Of a stretch of 64,000 nucleotides of DNA, positions 8,843 to 16,706 are shown piece by piece. The stretch is from contig NZ_BOPH01000126.1 of NCBI RefSeq assembly GCF_016863655.1, forward strand, positions 52,868-116,867. The letters are read 5' to 3'. Below the pieces are notes generated by a model, which was given only the letters and a program-made list of their open reading frames with translations, had not been told where the DNA came from and searched no databases. A program made the position numbers and the translations under genes. This DNA comes from Virgisporangium ochraceum (GTDB lineage: Bacteria > Actinomycetota > Actinomycetes > Mycobacteriales > Micromonosporaceae). Position 1 is the stretch's first letter. Every line of letters begins with the position of its first letter.

Positions 8843-9885
8843 CGGCACCGGATCTGGTCAAGGAGCCCACGGGAACGGCGCCGCTGCTGAAGGTGGAGAA
8901 CCTCAGCAAGCACTTTCCGGTGCGCAAGGGCGTGTTCCGCCGGGCCGTCGGCGCTGTCCGCGCGGTCGACGACGTCAGCCTCGAACTCCGCCCGGGGGAG
9001 ACGCTCAGCCTCGTCGGCGAGTCGGGGTGCGGCAAGTCGACCACCGGCCGGCTGCTGGTGCGGCTGCTCGACCCGACGTCGGGTCGCATCGAGTTCGACG
9101 GCGTCGACATCGCGCGGCTGCCGCAACGTGAGCTGCGCGGGAAGCGCCGCGAGCTGCAGATCATGTTCCAGGACCCGTACGCGTCGCTGTCGCCGCGGAT
9201 GACCGTGCACGACATCGTCGCCGAGCCGCTGCGGGTGCAGGGCCGCTACCGGGAGAACGGCGCCGACCGGGTGGCCGAGCTCCTCGAGCTGGTGGGGCTG
9301 CGGCCCGAGCACGCCCTGCGGTACTCCCACGAGTTCTCCGGCGGCCAGCGGCAGCGGGTGAGCCTCGCCCGGGCGCTGGCGCTCGACCCGCGGCTGCTGG
9401 TGCTCGACGAGCCGGTCAGCGCGCTCGACGTGTCGGTGCAGGCCCAGGTGATCAACCAGTTGCGCTCGTTGCAGGAGCAGCTGGGGGTGGCGTACGTGTT
9501 CATCTCGCACAACCTGTCGGTGGTGCGGCACATCTCGCACCGGGTCGCGGTGATGTACCTCGGCTCGATCGTCGAGACCGGCACCCGGGCGCAGATCTTC
9601 ACGTCCCCGACCCATCCGTACACGCAGGCGCTGCTGTCGGCGATCCCGGTGCCCGATCCGGAGGGCCGCGAGACCCGCGAGCGCATCACGCTGACCGGCG
9701 ACGTACCCAGTCCCAGCAACCCGCCGTCCGGATGCCCCTTCCGTACCCGGTGCTGGAAGGCCCAGGATATCTGTGCCCGGGAGAAGCCGGCGCTCGTCGA
9801 CCGCACCGGTGTCGGTCACCCGAGCGCCTGCCACTTCCCTGAAATTCCTGGGGGGTCACAGACCCCGGGAACCCCGTCCACATAG
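8839..9885 (+). CDS. ABC transporter ATP-binding protein, DppF-like
   Basis: 348-residue second ATPase of the importer. GESGCGKST Walker A, FQDPYASLSPRMTV Q-loop, FSGGQRQRVSLARAL signature, LLVLDEPVSALDVSVQ Walker B and the C-terminal SGCPFRTRCWKAQDICARE cysteine segment match DppF/OppF. GTG 8839 (VTAPDLVKEPTG) is the best start: GGAG lies ahead of it and it overlaps the stop of the 15-codon bridge. It ends 11 nt before the IclR gene, so regulator and transporter are probably one transcript. Confidence 0.92.
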   Translation: MTAPDLVKEPTGTAPLLKVENLSKHFPVRKGVFRRAVGAVRAVDDVSLELRPGETLSLVGESGCGKSTTGRLLVRLLDPTSGRIEFDGVDIARLPQRELRGKRRELQIMFQDPYASLSPRMTVHDIVAEPLRVQGRYRENGADRVAELLELVGLRPEHALRYSHEFSGGQRQRVSLARALALDPRLLVLDEPVSALDVSVQAQVINQLRSLQEQLGVAYVFISHNLSVVRHISHRVAVMYLGSIVETGTRAQIFTSPTHPYTQALLSAIPVPDPEGRETRERITLTGDVPSPSNPPSGCPFRTRCWKAQDICAREKPALVDRTGVGHPSACHFPEIPGGSQTPGTPST

Positions 9886-9896
9886 GAGCTCACACC

Positions 9897-10763
9897 ATGG
9901 CCCGAACCACCCGTCAGGCCTCGGTCGACGACGCCAGACCGGCATCGGCCAACTACCACGCCAACGCGCTGGCCCGCGGCCTCGCCCTGCTGGAGATGCT
10001 GGCGGCCGAGCCGGAACCGTTGACGCTCGGCGAGTTCAGCGACCGCACCGCGCTGCCGAAGAGCACGCTGGTACGCCTGCTCGCGGTGCTCGCCGAGATG
10101 GACTACGTGGTGCGGGTCGACGAGCGGCCCGCGTACCGGCTCGGGCACAAGGTGCAGGGCCTCGCCGCCGCGTACGTGTCCAATCTGGACCTGACCGTCG
10201 TCGCCGAGGCCTACCTGCAACCGGTGGCGTTGTCGACCGGGCAGACCGCGAACCTCGGCGTGCTCGACGGCGACCAGGTGCTGCACATCTGCGTCGCCGA
10301 GCCCGACCGGCCGCTGCGGTTCACCACGAACCTCGGAGCGCGCGACCACACGCACTGCACCGGGCTGGGCAAGGTGCTCCTGGCGGGCCTCACCGACGAG
10401 CAGCGCGCGGCCGTGCTGCCCGCCGAGCCGTTCCCGTCGTTCACCGAGCACACCCTCACCACGCAGGCCGACCTGCGCAAGGACCTCGACCGGGTCAATC
10501 GCCGCGGCTTCGCGCTCGACGACAACGAGCGCAGCACCGGCCTGCGCTGCGTGGCCGTGCCGATCACGATCGACGACCGGTGCCTGGCCGCGGTGAGCGT
10601 CTCCGGGCCGGCGGGCGAGTTCACCGGGGCCCGCCAGCAGGAGTACGTCGCGGTGCTCGACCGCGTCGCGAAGTCCATGGCGGCGGACCCGGACTTCGCG
10701 ACCGCGCTGCGGATCGTGCACCGGTCGCTGCGCCCCGCGGTCAAGCCGACCGTGAGCGCATGA
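9897..10763 (+). CDS. IclR-family transcriptional regulator
   Basis: 288-residue regulator. The N-terminal winged helix (about residues 22-85) includes LARGLALLEMLA, the recognition region LPKSTLVRLLAVL and the wing YRLGHKVQ. The C-terminal IclR effector domain follows, with RDHTHCTGLGKVLLAGL and the LRCVAVPI core. GGAGCTC precedes ATG 9897, only 11 nt after the ATPase gene. Members of this family bind 15-bp TGGAA-N5-TTCCA-like palindromes and answer to pathway intermediates. Three such palindromes occur in this locus (1214-1236, 11172-11186, 14714-14728), making it the probable local controller. Confidence 0.92.
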   Translation: MARTTRQASVDDARPASANYHANALARGLALLEMLAAEPEPLTLGEFSDRTALPKSTLVRLLAVLAEMDYVVRVDERPAYRLGHKVQGLAAAYVSNLDLTVVAEAYLQPVALSTGQTANLGVLDGDQVLHICVAEPDRPLRFTTNLGARDHTHCTGLGKVLLAGLTDEQRAAVLPAEPFPSFTEHTLTTQADLRKDLDRVNRRGFALDDNERSTGLRCVAVPITIDDRCLAAVSVSGPAGEFTGARQQEYVAVLDRVAKSMAADPDFATALRIVHRSLRPAVKPTVSA

Positions 10764-10783
10764 CCGGTGGGCCGACCGGCGGT

Positions 10784-11164
10784 TCAGCCGCCGACGTAGG
10801 CGACCGCGTCGATCTCGACGCGGACGTCCGGGTGGCCGAAGGTCACCACCACGGTGGTACGGGCGGGCAGCGTGTCACCGAACCGTCGCCTGTAGACCTC
10901 GTTGAACGGCGCGAACAGCAACGGGTTCGACAGGTACGCGCCGATCTTCGTCACCTGGTCGAGCCGCGCGCCGGCCGCGGCCAGCACCAGTTCGACGTTG
11001 TCGATGGTGAGCTCGACCTCGCGTTCGAAGTCACCGATGTACACGCTGCCGTCGGGCAGGTTGGCGACCTGGCCGGACACGAACACGAAGTCGCCGGCGC
11101 GCGTGGCGGACGACAGCGGCACGGGCGGCGTCGGCCGGCCCTCAGGATGGAAACGTTCAACCAT
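10784..11164 (-). CDS. RidA (YjgF/YER057c/UK114) family protein
   Basis: 126-residue single-domain protein with the RidA fold. The active-site Arg sits in PARTTVVV (about residue 102), and FVFVSGQ and the C-terminal VEIDAVAYV strand are typical. Family members hydrolyse reactive enamine/imine intermediates made by PLP enzymes, or act as deaminases in specialised catabolic pathways. The location beside a PLP aminotransferase, a D-threonine-aldolase-like enzyme and a D-aminoacylase fits imine removal during amino-acid-like catabolism. It is divergent from the deacylase gene with only 40 bp between starts, a space that contains a perfect IclR-type palindrome. Confidence 0.92.
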   Translation of the reverse strand: MVERFHPEGRPTPPVPLSSATRAGDFVFVSGQVANLPDGSVYIGDFEREVELTIDNVELVLAAAGARLDQVTKIGAYLSNPLLFAPFNEVYRRRFGDTLPARTTVVVTFGHPDVRVEIDAVAYVGG

Positions 11165-11171
11165 GGCCGTA

Positions 11172-11186
11172 TGGAATCACATTCCA
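11172..11186. promoter_or_regulatory. Perfect IclR-type operator TGGAATCACATTCCA in a divergent promoter
   Basis: TGGAAT-CAC-ATTCCA is a perfect 6-bp inverted repeat with a 3-bp centre. It matches the textbook IclR operator form (TGGAAATNATTTCCA) in spacing and outer bases. It lies 7 nt upstream of the RidA start (minus) and 18 nt upstream of the deacylase ATG 11205 (plus), so one bound dimer could control both. This is the strongest of the three sites in the locus. Confidence 0.72.
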
Positions 11187-11204
11187 CATTGAGGTCGCAG
11201 GTCC

Positions 11205-12770
11205 ATGTCGCGTGATCTGCTGCTCACCGGCGGCCTCGTGGTCGACGGGACGGGCGCGGAACCGCGCCGTGCCGACGTCCTCGTCCGCAACGGCCGCGTC
11301 GCAGCCGTCGGCGCCGTCGTGGCCGATGTCGACAAACGCGATGTGACGGGCCGCGTCGTCTGCCCCGGCTTCGTCGACATCCACACGCACTCCGACCTGA
11401 CCCTGCTCTCCGACCCGCGTGCGCTCAGCAAGGTGCACCAGGGCGTCACCACGGAGGTGGTCGGCAACTGCGGCCTCGGCGCCGCGCCGCCCGGTCCCGA
11501 CCCCGGGGGCCTGCGCGGCGCGGTGAGCTACCTCGATCTGGACCCCGCCGTCACGTGGCCGTGGCACGACCTCGACGGCTACCTCGGCGCGGTCGAGCGG
11601 GCCCGACCGGGCGTCAACGTCGCCGCCCTGGTCGGCCACCTGCCGCTGCACGCGGCGGTGTGCGGCCTCTCCGACCGGCCCGCGTCCACTGTGGACCTCG
11701 ACCGGATGACCGGCCTGCTGCGTGACGCGCTCGACGCCGGCGCCGTGGGCCTGTCGACCGGCCTCGTCTACGCCCCGCTCCCCTACGTGCGCGAGGAGGA
11801 GCTGGTCGCGCTGGCGCGCGTCACCGCGTCCACCGGAAAGCTCTTCGCCTGGCACCTCCGCAACTACGACGACGGCCTGGTCGAGTCGGCGGCGCAGGCC
11901 GTGCGGGTGGCCCGGGAGACCGGCTGCCGCACGCAGATCTCGCACCTGCAGGCGGTCGGCCCGAGGAACTGGGGTGGCGTGCGCCGGGTGCTCGACCTGG
12001 TCGACGCCGCGAACGCCGAGGGCTGCGACATCGGCGTCGACGTCTACCCGTACCTGCACGGAAACGCGCCGCTCGCGCAGCTCCTGCCGGCCTGGGCGCA
12101 GGCCGGCGGGCAGGCCGTGTGGATGCCGCTGCTGCGCGACCCGGTGGTGCGCAACCGCGTCCGTGCGGAGTGGACGGACCGCGAGTCGCGCTGGGACGAG
12201 ATCACGGTCGGCTGGACCGCGCGGGCCGCACCGGATCCCGAGATCGGGCGCAGCGTGGCCGAACTGGCCGCCGAGCGCGGCACGACCGGCGGTGAGGTCG
12301 TGCTCGACATCCTCGCCGAGCTCGGCATGGGCGTCATGATGACCGCCGGCGGCCGCAGCGAGGTCGACCTGCTCGCCGCGCTCGCCCACCCCGCGAGCGT
12401 CGTCGCCTCCGACGGGCTGGCCCTGGACCCCGACGGCGTCACCGGCGCCGGCCTGCCGCACCCGCGCAGCTACGGCACGTTCCCGCGCTACCTGTCCCGC
12501 TACGGCGACGACGACCTCGCCGACGCGGTGCGCCGCTGCACCTCGGCGCCGGCCGCCCGCGTCGGACTCGACGACCGCGGCGTGCTGCGGGCCGGCGCCC
12601 GCGCCGACGTGGTCGTGTTCGACCCCGCGACGTTCACCGACACGGCGACGTTCACCGCGCCGCACCGCTTCGCCGCCGGCATCGACCTCGTCCTGGTGAA
12701 CGGCGTGTCCACCGTGGACGGTGGCCGGCACACCGGCGCCCGGGCCGGCACCGTGGAAAGGAGATTCTGA
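11205..12770 (+). CDS. N-acyl-D-amino-acid deacylase (D-aminoacylase) family amidohydrolase
   Basis: 521-residue metal-dependent amidohydrolase. The N-terminal beta-sandwich (DLLLTGGLVVDGTGAEPRRADVLV) leads into the TIM barrel with the HxH metal pair in GFVDIHTHSDL (about residue 64), followed by HQGVTTEVVGNCG with the Cys ligand typical of D-aminoacylases, and a late Asp in VVASDGLAL. It removes N-acyl groups from D-amino acids or releases acyl groups from related amides. It starts an operon with the amidohydrolase and D-threonine-aldolase-like genes, joined by TGATG and ATGA overlaps, directly behind the IclR palindrome. Two GTCCACNGTGGAC words occur inside it (11684, 12707). Confidence 0.9.
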   Translation: MSRDLLLTGGLVVDGTGAEPRRADVLVRNGRVAAVGAVVADVDKRDVTGRVVCPGFVDIHTHSDLTLLSDPRALSKVHQGVTTEVVGNCGLGAAPPGPDPGGLRGAVSYLDLDPAVTWPWHDLDGYLGAVERARPGVNVAALVGHLPLHAAVCGLSDRPASTVDLDRMTGLLRDALDAGAVGLSTGLVYAPLPYVREEELVALARVTASTGKLFAWHLRNYDDGLVESAAQAVRVARETGCRTQISHLQAVGPRNWGGVRRVLDLVDAANAEGCDIGVDVYPYLHGNAPLAQLLPAWAQAGGQAVWMPLLRDPVVRNRVRAEWTDRESRWDEITVGWTARAAPDPEIGRSVAELAAERGTTGGEVVLDILAELGMGVMMTAGGRSEVDLLAALAHPASVVASDGLALDPDGVTGAGLPHPRSYGTFPRYLSRYGDDDLADAVRRCTSAPAARVGLDDRGVLRAGARADVVVFDPATFTDTATFTAPHRFAAGIDLVLVNGVSTVDGGRHTGARAGTVERRF

Positions 12771-13594
12771 TGCTCGACGTCCATACCCACTGCCACCTCC
12801 CCGAGCACTGGGGGTGCGAGTGGTCGAAGAACTGGCAGCCGGTGTACGGCCACGAATACGCCGAACGCACCCCGGAGCAGTACGACGAGGCGATGGCCGG
12901 GGCCGGCGTCGACCTCGCGTTCGTCTTCGGCATGCGGGCCACCCGCGCCGGGGTCATCACGCCCAACGAGCACGTGGAGAAGTTCTGCGCCGACACCTCG
13001 ACCCCTACGGTCGGGTTCATGGCGCTGGACCTCGGCGACCCGGACGTGCTCGACCAGCTCGCCGACGGCGTGAGCCGCGGGCTGCGCGGCGTGAAGCTGT
13101 ACCCGATCCTGGCCCACTTCGACGCCCGCGACGAGACGCACGACCGGTTCTTCGCCGCCGCCACCGCCGCGGACCTGATCGTGCTGTGGCACATGGGCGC
13201 CACGCCCAGCCCGGAGGGCCGGCTGGAGCTGAGCAACCCGCTGCTCGTCGACGACGTGGCCCGCCGCCACCCCGAGCTGACCCAGATCATCGCCCACATG
13301 GGACACCCGTGGCAGCGCGAGACGATGGTCGTGCTCCGCAAGAGCCGCAACGTGTTCGCCGACGTGTCGGCGGCCTGGGCCCGCCCGTACGACGGGCACC
13401 GCGCGCTCATCCGGGCGCAGGAGTGGGGCGTGGTCGACAAGCTGCTGTTCGGGTCGGACTATCCGATGTGGACACCCGCGGAGGCGGTCGCCGGGCTGCG
13501 GGCCCTGACCGGGGTCGGCCCCGGCATCGAGCCCGCGACGATCGAGTGGCTCGTCGACGGCGACCCGCGCGAGGCGCTGGGGGTGCGGGCATGA
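12770..13594 (+). CDS. Amidohydrolase-2 family metal-dependent hydrolase
   Basis: 274-residue TIM-barrel hydrolase. It shows DVHTHCHLPEHWG at the very N-terminus (HxH metal ligands), ELTQIIAHMGHPW in the middle and a C-terminal LLFGSDYPMWTP with the last-strand Asp. These mark the ACMSD / amidohydrolase-2 group, which performs decarboxylation, hydration or lactone hydrolysis. ATG overlaps the upstream stop by one base (TGATG). It sits between an N-acyl deacylase and a PLP aldolase, so it probably processes the same small molecule. The exact reaction cannot be read from the sequence. Confidence 0.85.
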   Translation: MLDVHTHCHLPEHWGCEWSKNWQPVYGHEYAERTPEQYDEAMAGAGVDLAFVFGMRATRAGVITPNEHVEKFCADTSTPTVGFMALDLGDPDVLDQLADGVSRGLRGVKLYPILAHFDARDETHDRFFAAATAADLIVLWHMGATPSPEGRLELSNPLLVDDVARRHPELTQIIAHMGHPWQRETMVVLRKSRNVFADVSAAWARPYDGHRALIRAQEWGVVDKLLFGSDYPMWTPAEAVAGLRALTGVGPGIEPATIEWLVDGDPREALGVRA

Positions 13595-14691
13595 GCGCCC
13601 CGTTGAGCGAGCTGCCCACGCCGTCGCTCCTGGTCGACCTCGACCGGCTGGAGCGCAACATCGCCGCGATGGCGGCGGCTTTCGCCGGCAGCGGGATCGC
13701 GCTGCGCCCGCACGTGAAGACCTCCAAATGCTGGGAGGTGGCCCGCCGACAGCTCGACGCCGGCGCGATCGGGTTCACCTGCTCGACCCCGGCCGAGGTG
13801 GCGTGGCTGCAGGACCACGGGGTCGGCGACCTGCTGTGGGCGCACGCGCCCGTCGGTCCCCGCAAGGTCGAGTTCGCCGTCACCGCCGCCCGCCGCGGTG
13901 GGCTCACCGTGGCGCTCGACTCGGTCGAGGCCGGCGCGCCGCTGTCGGAGGCCGCGGTCGTCGCGGGTCTCACCGTGCCGTTCCTCCTCGAGGTCGACAC
14001 CGGGCACGCCCGGCTCGGCGTCGACCCGGACCGGGCCGTGGCGACCGCGTCCGCGCTCGCCGCGCTGCCCGGGCTGCGCCTGCGCGGCGTGATGACCCAC
14101 GAGGGTCACATCTCCCAGGAGGCGGTCCGCGACGACCTCGAGCGCGCCGGCAGGGAGGCCGGCGCGCTGCTCGTCAGCGTCGCCGAGGCGCTGCGGGCCG
14201 CCGGCCACGAGGCGCCGGTCGTGTCGGTCGGCTCGACGCCGGGTGCCACGTCGGCGCCGTTCGCGTCCGGGGTCACCGAGGCGCGGCCGGGCACGTACGT
14301 CTACTTCGACGCCAACCAGACCAGGCTCGGCAGCTGCCAGCTGTCGGACTGCGCGCTCACCGTGCTCGCCCGGGTCCTGTCGGTGCAGCGGGACGGGCGG
14401 GCCATCACCGACGCGGGGGTCAAGGCGATGAGCTCCGACACCATCGCGACGGCCGGCTCGGTCGGCATCGCCTGCGACGTCGACGTCGTCCCGCTGGAGG
14501 GTGTGACGTTCGTCGACGGCAACGAGGAGCACGGCTTCCTCCTCGACGCCGGCCCGACCCGGCTGAAGGTCGGCGACCTGGTGCGGCTGGTCCCGAACCA
14601 CGCGTGCGGCACCACGAACATGTGGAGCCACGTCACGGTGGTCCGCGGCGGCGTCGCCGTCGACGACTGGCCGATCCAGGCCCGTCACTGA
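13591..14691 (+). CDS. D-threonine aldolase / D-serine dehydratase-like PLP enzyme (fold-type III)
   Basis: 366-residue enzyme of the alanine-racemase-fold DSD1/DTA family. The PLP Lys is in RPHVKTSKCWEVARRQ (about residue 43), the LLEVDTGHARLGV and VVSVGSTPG segments bind cofactor, and the C-terminal VPNHACGTTNMW carries the His/Cys metal site typical of D-threonine aldolases. It would cleave beta-hydroxy-D-amino acids to glycine plus an aldehyde, or dehydrate D-serine-like substrates. It follows the D-aminoacylase in the same operon, a logical order: deacylate, then cleave. It ends 22 nt before another IclR-like palindrome at 14714. Confidence 0.87.
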   Translation: MSAPLSELPTPSLLVDLDRLERNIAAMAAAFAGSGIALRPHVKTSKCWEVARRQLDAGAIGFTCSTPAEVAWLQDHGVGDLLWAHAPVGPRKVEFAVTAARRGGLTVALDSVEAGAPLSEAAVVAGLTVPFLLEVDTGHARLGVDPDRAVATASALAALPGLRLRGVMTHEGHISQEAVRDDLERAGREAGALLVSVAEALRAAGHEAPVVSVGSTPGATSAPFASGVTEARPGTYVYFDANQTRLGSCQLSDCALTVLARVLSVQRDGRAITDAGVKAMSSDTIATAGSVGIACDVDVVPLEGVTFVDGNEEHGFLLDAGPTRLKVGDLVRLVPNHACGTTNMWSHVTVVRGGVAVDDWPIQARH

Positions 14692-14713
14692 ACCACGCCG
14701 GTCGCTGTTGACA

Positions 14714-14728
14714 TGGAACGGCATTTCA
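14714..14728 (+). promoter_or_regulatory. Imperfect IclR-type operator just downstream of a -35 TTGACA
   Basis: TGGAACGGCATTTCA keeps the 15-bp IclR layout with two mismatched pairs. It abuts a consensus -35 TTGACA at 14708-14713, so it would lie in the spacer of a promoter serving the broken gene at 14786 and the dehydrogenase at 15397. The same TTGACATGG string occurs at 1272-1280. This is weaker than the 11172 site. Confidence 0.5.
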
Positions 14729-14785
14729 CGTGTGCTGGGTGGGGTCGCGACCCCACCCCGACACGACGAGTGCACGGGAGTTCCC

Positions 14786-15383
14786 ATGTCTCCTCACGCA
14801 CCACACCGGCGAAACCTGGCCCTGACCGCCGCGGCCCTCGTGCTGCTCAGCATCTCGGCGTGGAGAGCCAGGTGTACGGGATGCCGGTGCCTCGTGCGGT
14901 GGTCGCGGCCGGCGCGCGAACCTGTGCTGCCGCTGGGCCGCGCCGGCGCGTGGGACGACTCGATGGTCTTCACCTCGACCACGTTGCAGGTGTCGTCGTC
15001 GACCGTCTCCGTGTACTACGGCGGGTTCAAACGTCGACCACGGCGGCGGGCCCACGCAGACCGCGAAGATCGGGCTGGCGTCGTGGCGGCGCGACGGGTT
15101 CGTGTCGCTGCACAACGCCGGTGACGAGGCCGGGACCGTCACCACGAGGCCGATCACGTTCACCGGTGGCACGTTGCACCTGAACGCGGTGGTGCGGGCC
15201 GGCGGCAGCATCCGGGTGGAGGTCCTGGGAACCGCCTTCGGTCTCTCGAACCCGGTCACCGGCGACCAGTTGGACGCCGCGGCCTCGTGGACCGGCGGGT
15301 CACTGTCCACACTGGCCGGTCAGCAGCTGCGGCTGAGGTTCCACCTGGACGACGCGGACCTGTACTCGTACTGGATCAACTAA
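14786..15383 (+). pseudogene. Remnant of a secreted protein related to glycosyl-hydrolase-like beta-propeller proteins
   Basis: An intact-looking export signal (MSPHAPHRRNLALTAAALVLLSISAW) is followed by pieces of one protein in different frames. A VESQVYGMPV fragment lies in a second frame near 14860-14885. REPVLPLG...GAWDDSMVFTSTTLQ and VSVYYGGF are in the signal-peptide frame to about 15030. The C-terminus lies in another frame from about 15060: GLASWRRDGFVSLHNAGDE, then a beta-sandwich ending RLRFHLDDADLYSYWIN. This order matches the last third of five-bladed-propeller carbohydrate-active proteins, with the catalytic part deleted and at least two frameshifts. The promoter-like TTGACA and IclR-type site upstream are intact. 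Confidence 0.7.
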
Positions 15384-15396
15384 CTGGAGGTACACG

Positions 15397-16689
15397 GTGG
15401 CCACACATCTGAAGTCGCCGGCGGCCGTCGCTACGTCCGCGGCGGAAGGCGTTCGCGAGACCGTCGCGGCGGTGATCGCCGACGTGCGGGAGCGCGGCGA
15501 CGCCGCGGTGCGGGAGTACTCGGAGAAGTTCGACAACTGGTCTCCGGACTCGTTCCTGCTCTCCGCCGACGACATCGACCGGATCGTGGCCACCGTGCCC
15601 TCACAGGCGATCGACGACATCAGGGCCGTGCAGGCCCGTGTGCGTGGGTTCGCCCAGCGACAGCTGGACTCGTTGCGGGACTTCGAGGTCGAGACCGAGC
15701 CCGGTGTCCTGCTGGGACAGAGGAACATCCCGGTGCGGGCCGCCGGCGCGTACGTGCCCGGCGGCCGGTACCCGCTCGTCGCGTCGGCCCACATGACCGT
15801 GGTCACCGCGAAGGTGGCCGGCGTCGAGCGGGTCGTCGCGTGCACGCCGCCGATCCGTGGCGAGATCCCGGCCGCGACGATCGCGGCCATGCACCTGGCC
15901 GGCGCCGACGAGATCTACCTGCTCGGCGGCGTCCAGGCCGTCGCGGCGATGGCCGTCGGCACGGAGACCATCGGACGCGTGGACCTGTTGGCCGGCCCGG
16001 GGAACGCCTACGTGGCCGAGGCCAAGCGCCAACTGTTCGGCGAGGTCGGCATCGACCTGTTCGCCGGTCCCACCGAGATCCTCATCGTGGCCGACGACGC
16101 CGCCGACCCGTTCGTCGTCGCCGTCGACCTGTTGAGCCAGGCCGAGCACGGCCCCGACTCGCCCGCGGTGCTCATCACCACCTCGGAGACGCTGGGGCGC
16201 GAGGTCATGGACCTCGTCGACCGCGTCCTGGTCGACATGCCCACCCGCGACTTCGCCGCGCCGGCGTGGCGCGACCACGGCGAGGTCGTGCTCGTCGACG
16301 ACCTCGCGCAGGCGTATGCGCTCGCCGACCGGTACGCGTTCGAGCACGTGCAGGTCCTCACCCGCGAGCCGCGCGAGGCCCTGACCGCGATGCGCGACTA
16401 CGGCGCTCTGTTCCTCGGCGAGGCGACCTGTGTGTCCTACGGCGACAAGGTGATCGGCACCAACCACACCCTGCCGACGCGCAAGGCGGCCCGGTACACG
16501 GGCGGCCTGTGGGTCGGCAAGTACCTGAAGACCGTGACCTACCAGGAGGTGACCAGCACCGCGGCGAGCGCCGACCTCGGCCGCCTCTGCGGTCGCGCGG
16601 CCCGCCTGGAACTGTTCGAGGGCCACGCCCGCTCCGGCGACGTGCGCGCGCACAAGTACGAGGGTGACCCGCTACCGTGGGCGCCCTGA
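15397..16689 (+). CDS. Histidinol-dehydrogenase-like NAD-dependent alcohol dehydrogenase (probably catabolic)
   Basis: 430-residue HisD-fold enzyme that oxidises an alcohol to an acid in two NAD-dependent steps. Conserved parts are YVPGGRYPLVASAHM, the FAGPTEILIVADDAADP strand, the zinc-binding Gln/His of SQAEHG and the catalytic loop GTNHTLPT. The last differs from the EH/DH-VLPT seen in true histidinol dehydrogenases. No other his gene is nearby; the setting is a catabolic locus, as for sulfopropanediol dehydrogenase (HpsN) and other non-histidine HisD relatives. GTG 15397 has GGAGG 8 nt upstream. It probably finishes oxidation of an amino-alcohol or diol fragment made by the aldolase. Confidence 0.85.
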   Translation: MATHLKSPAAVATSAAEGVRETVAAVIADVRERGDAAVREYSEKFDNWSPDSFLLSADDIDRIVATVPSQAIDDIRAVQARVRGFAQRQLDSLRDFEVETEPGVLLGQRNIPVRAAGAYVPGGRYPLVASAHMTVVTAKVAGVERVVACTPPIRGEIPAATIAAMHLAGADEIYLLGGVQAVAAMAVGTETIGRVDLLAGPGNAYVAEAKRQLFGEVGIDLFAGPTEILIVADDAADPFVVAVDLLSQAEHGPDSPAVLITTSETLGREVMDLVDRVLVDMPTRDFAAPAWRDHGEVVLVDDLAQAYALADRYAFEHVQVLTREPREALTAMRDYGALFLGEATCVSYGDKVIGTNHTLPTRKAARYTGGLWVGKYLKTVTYQEVTSTAASADLGRLCGRAARLELFEGHARSGDVRAHKYEGDPLPWAP

Positions 16690-16706
16690 CCCGTTAACCT
16701 CCCTCT

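Noticed and set aside
15397..16689. hisD of histidine biosynthesis
   Set aside because: No other his genes, altered catalytic loop and catabolic neighbours.
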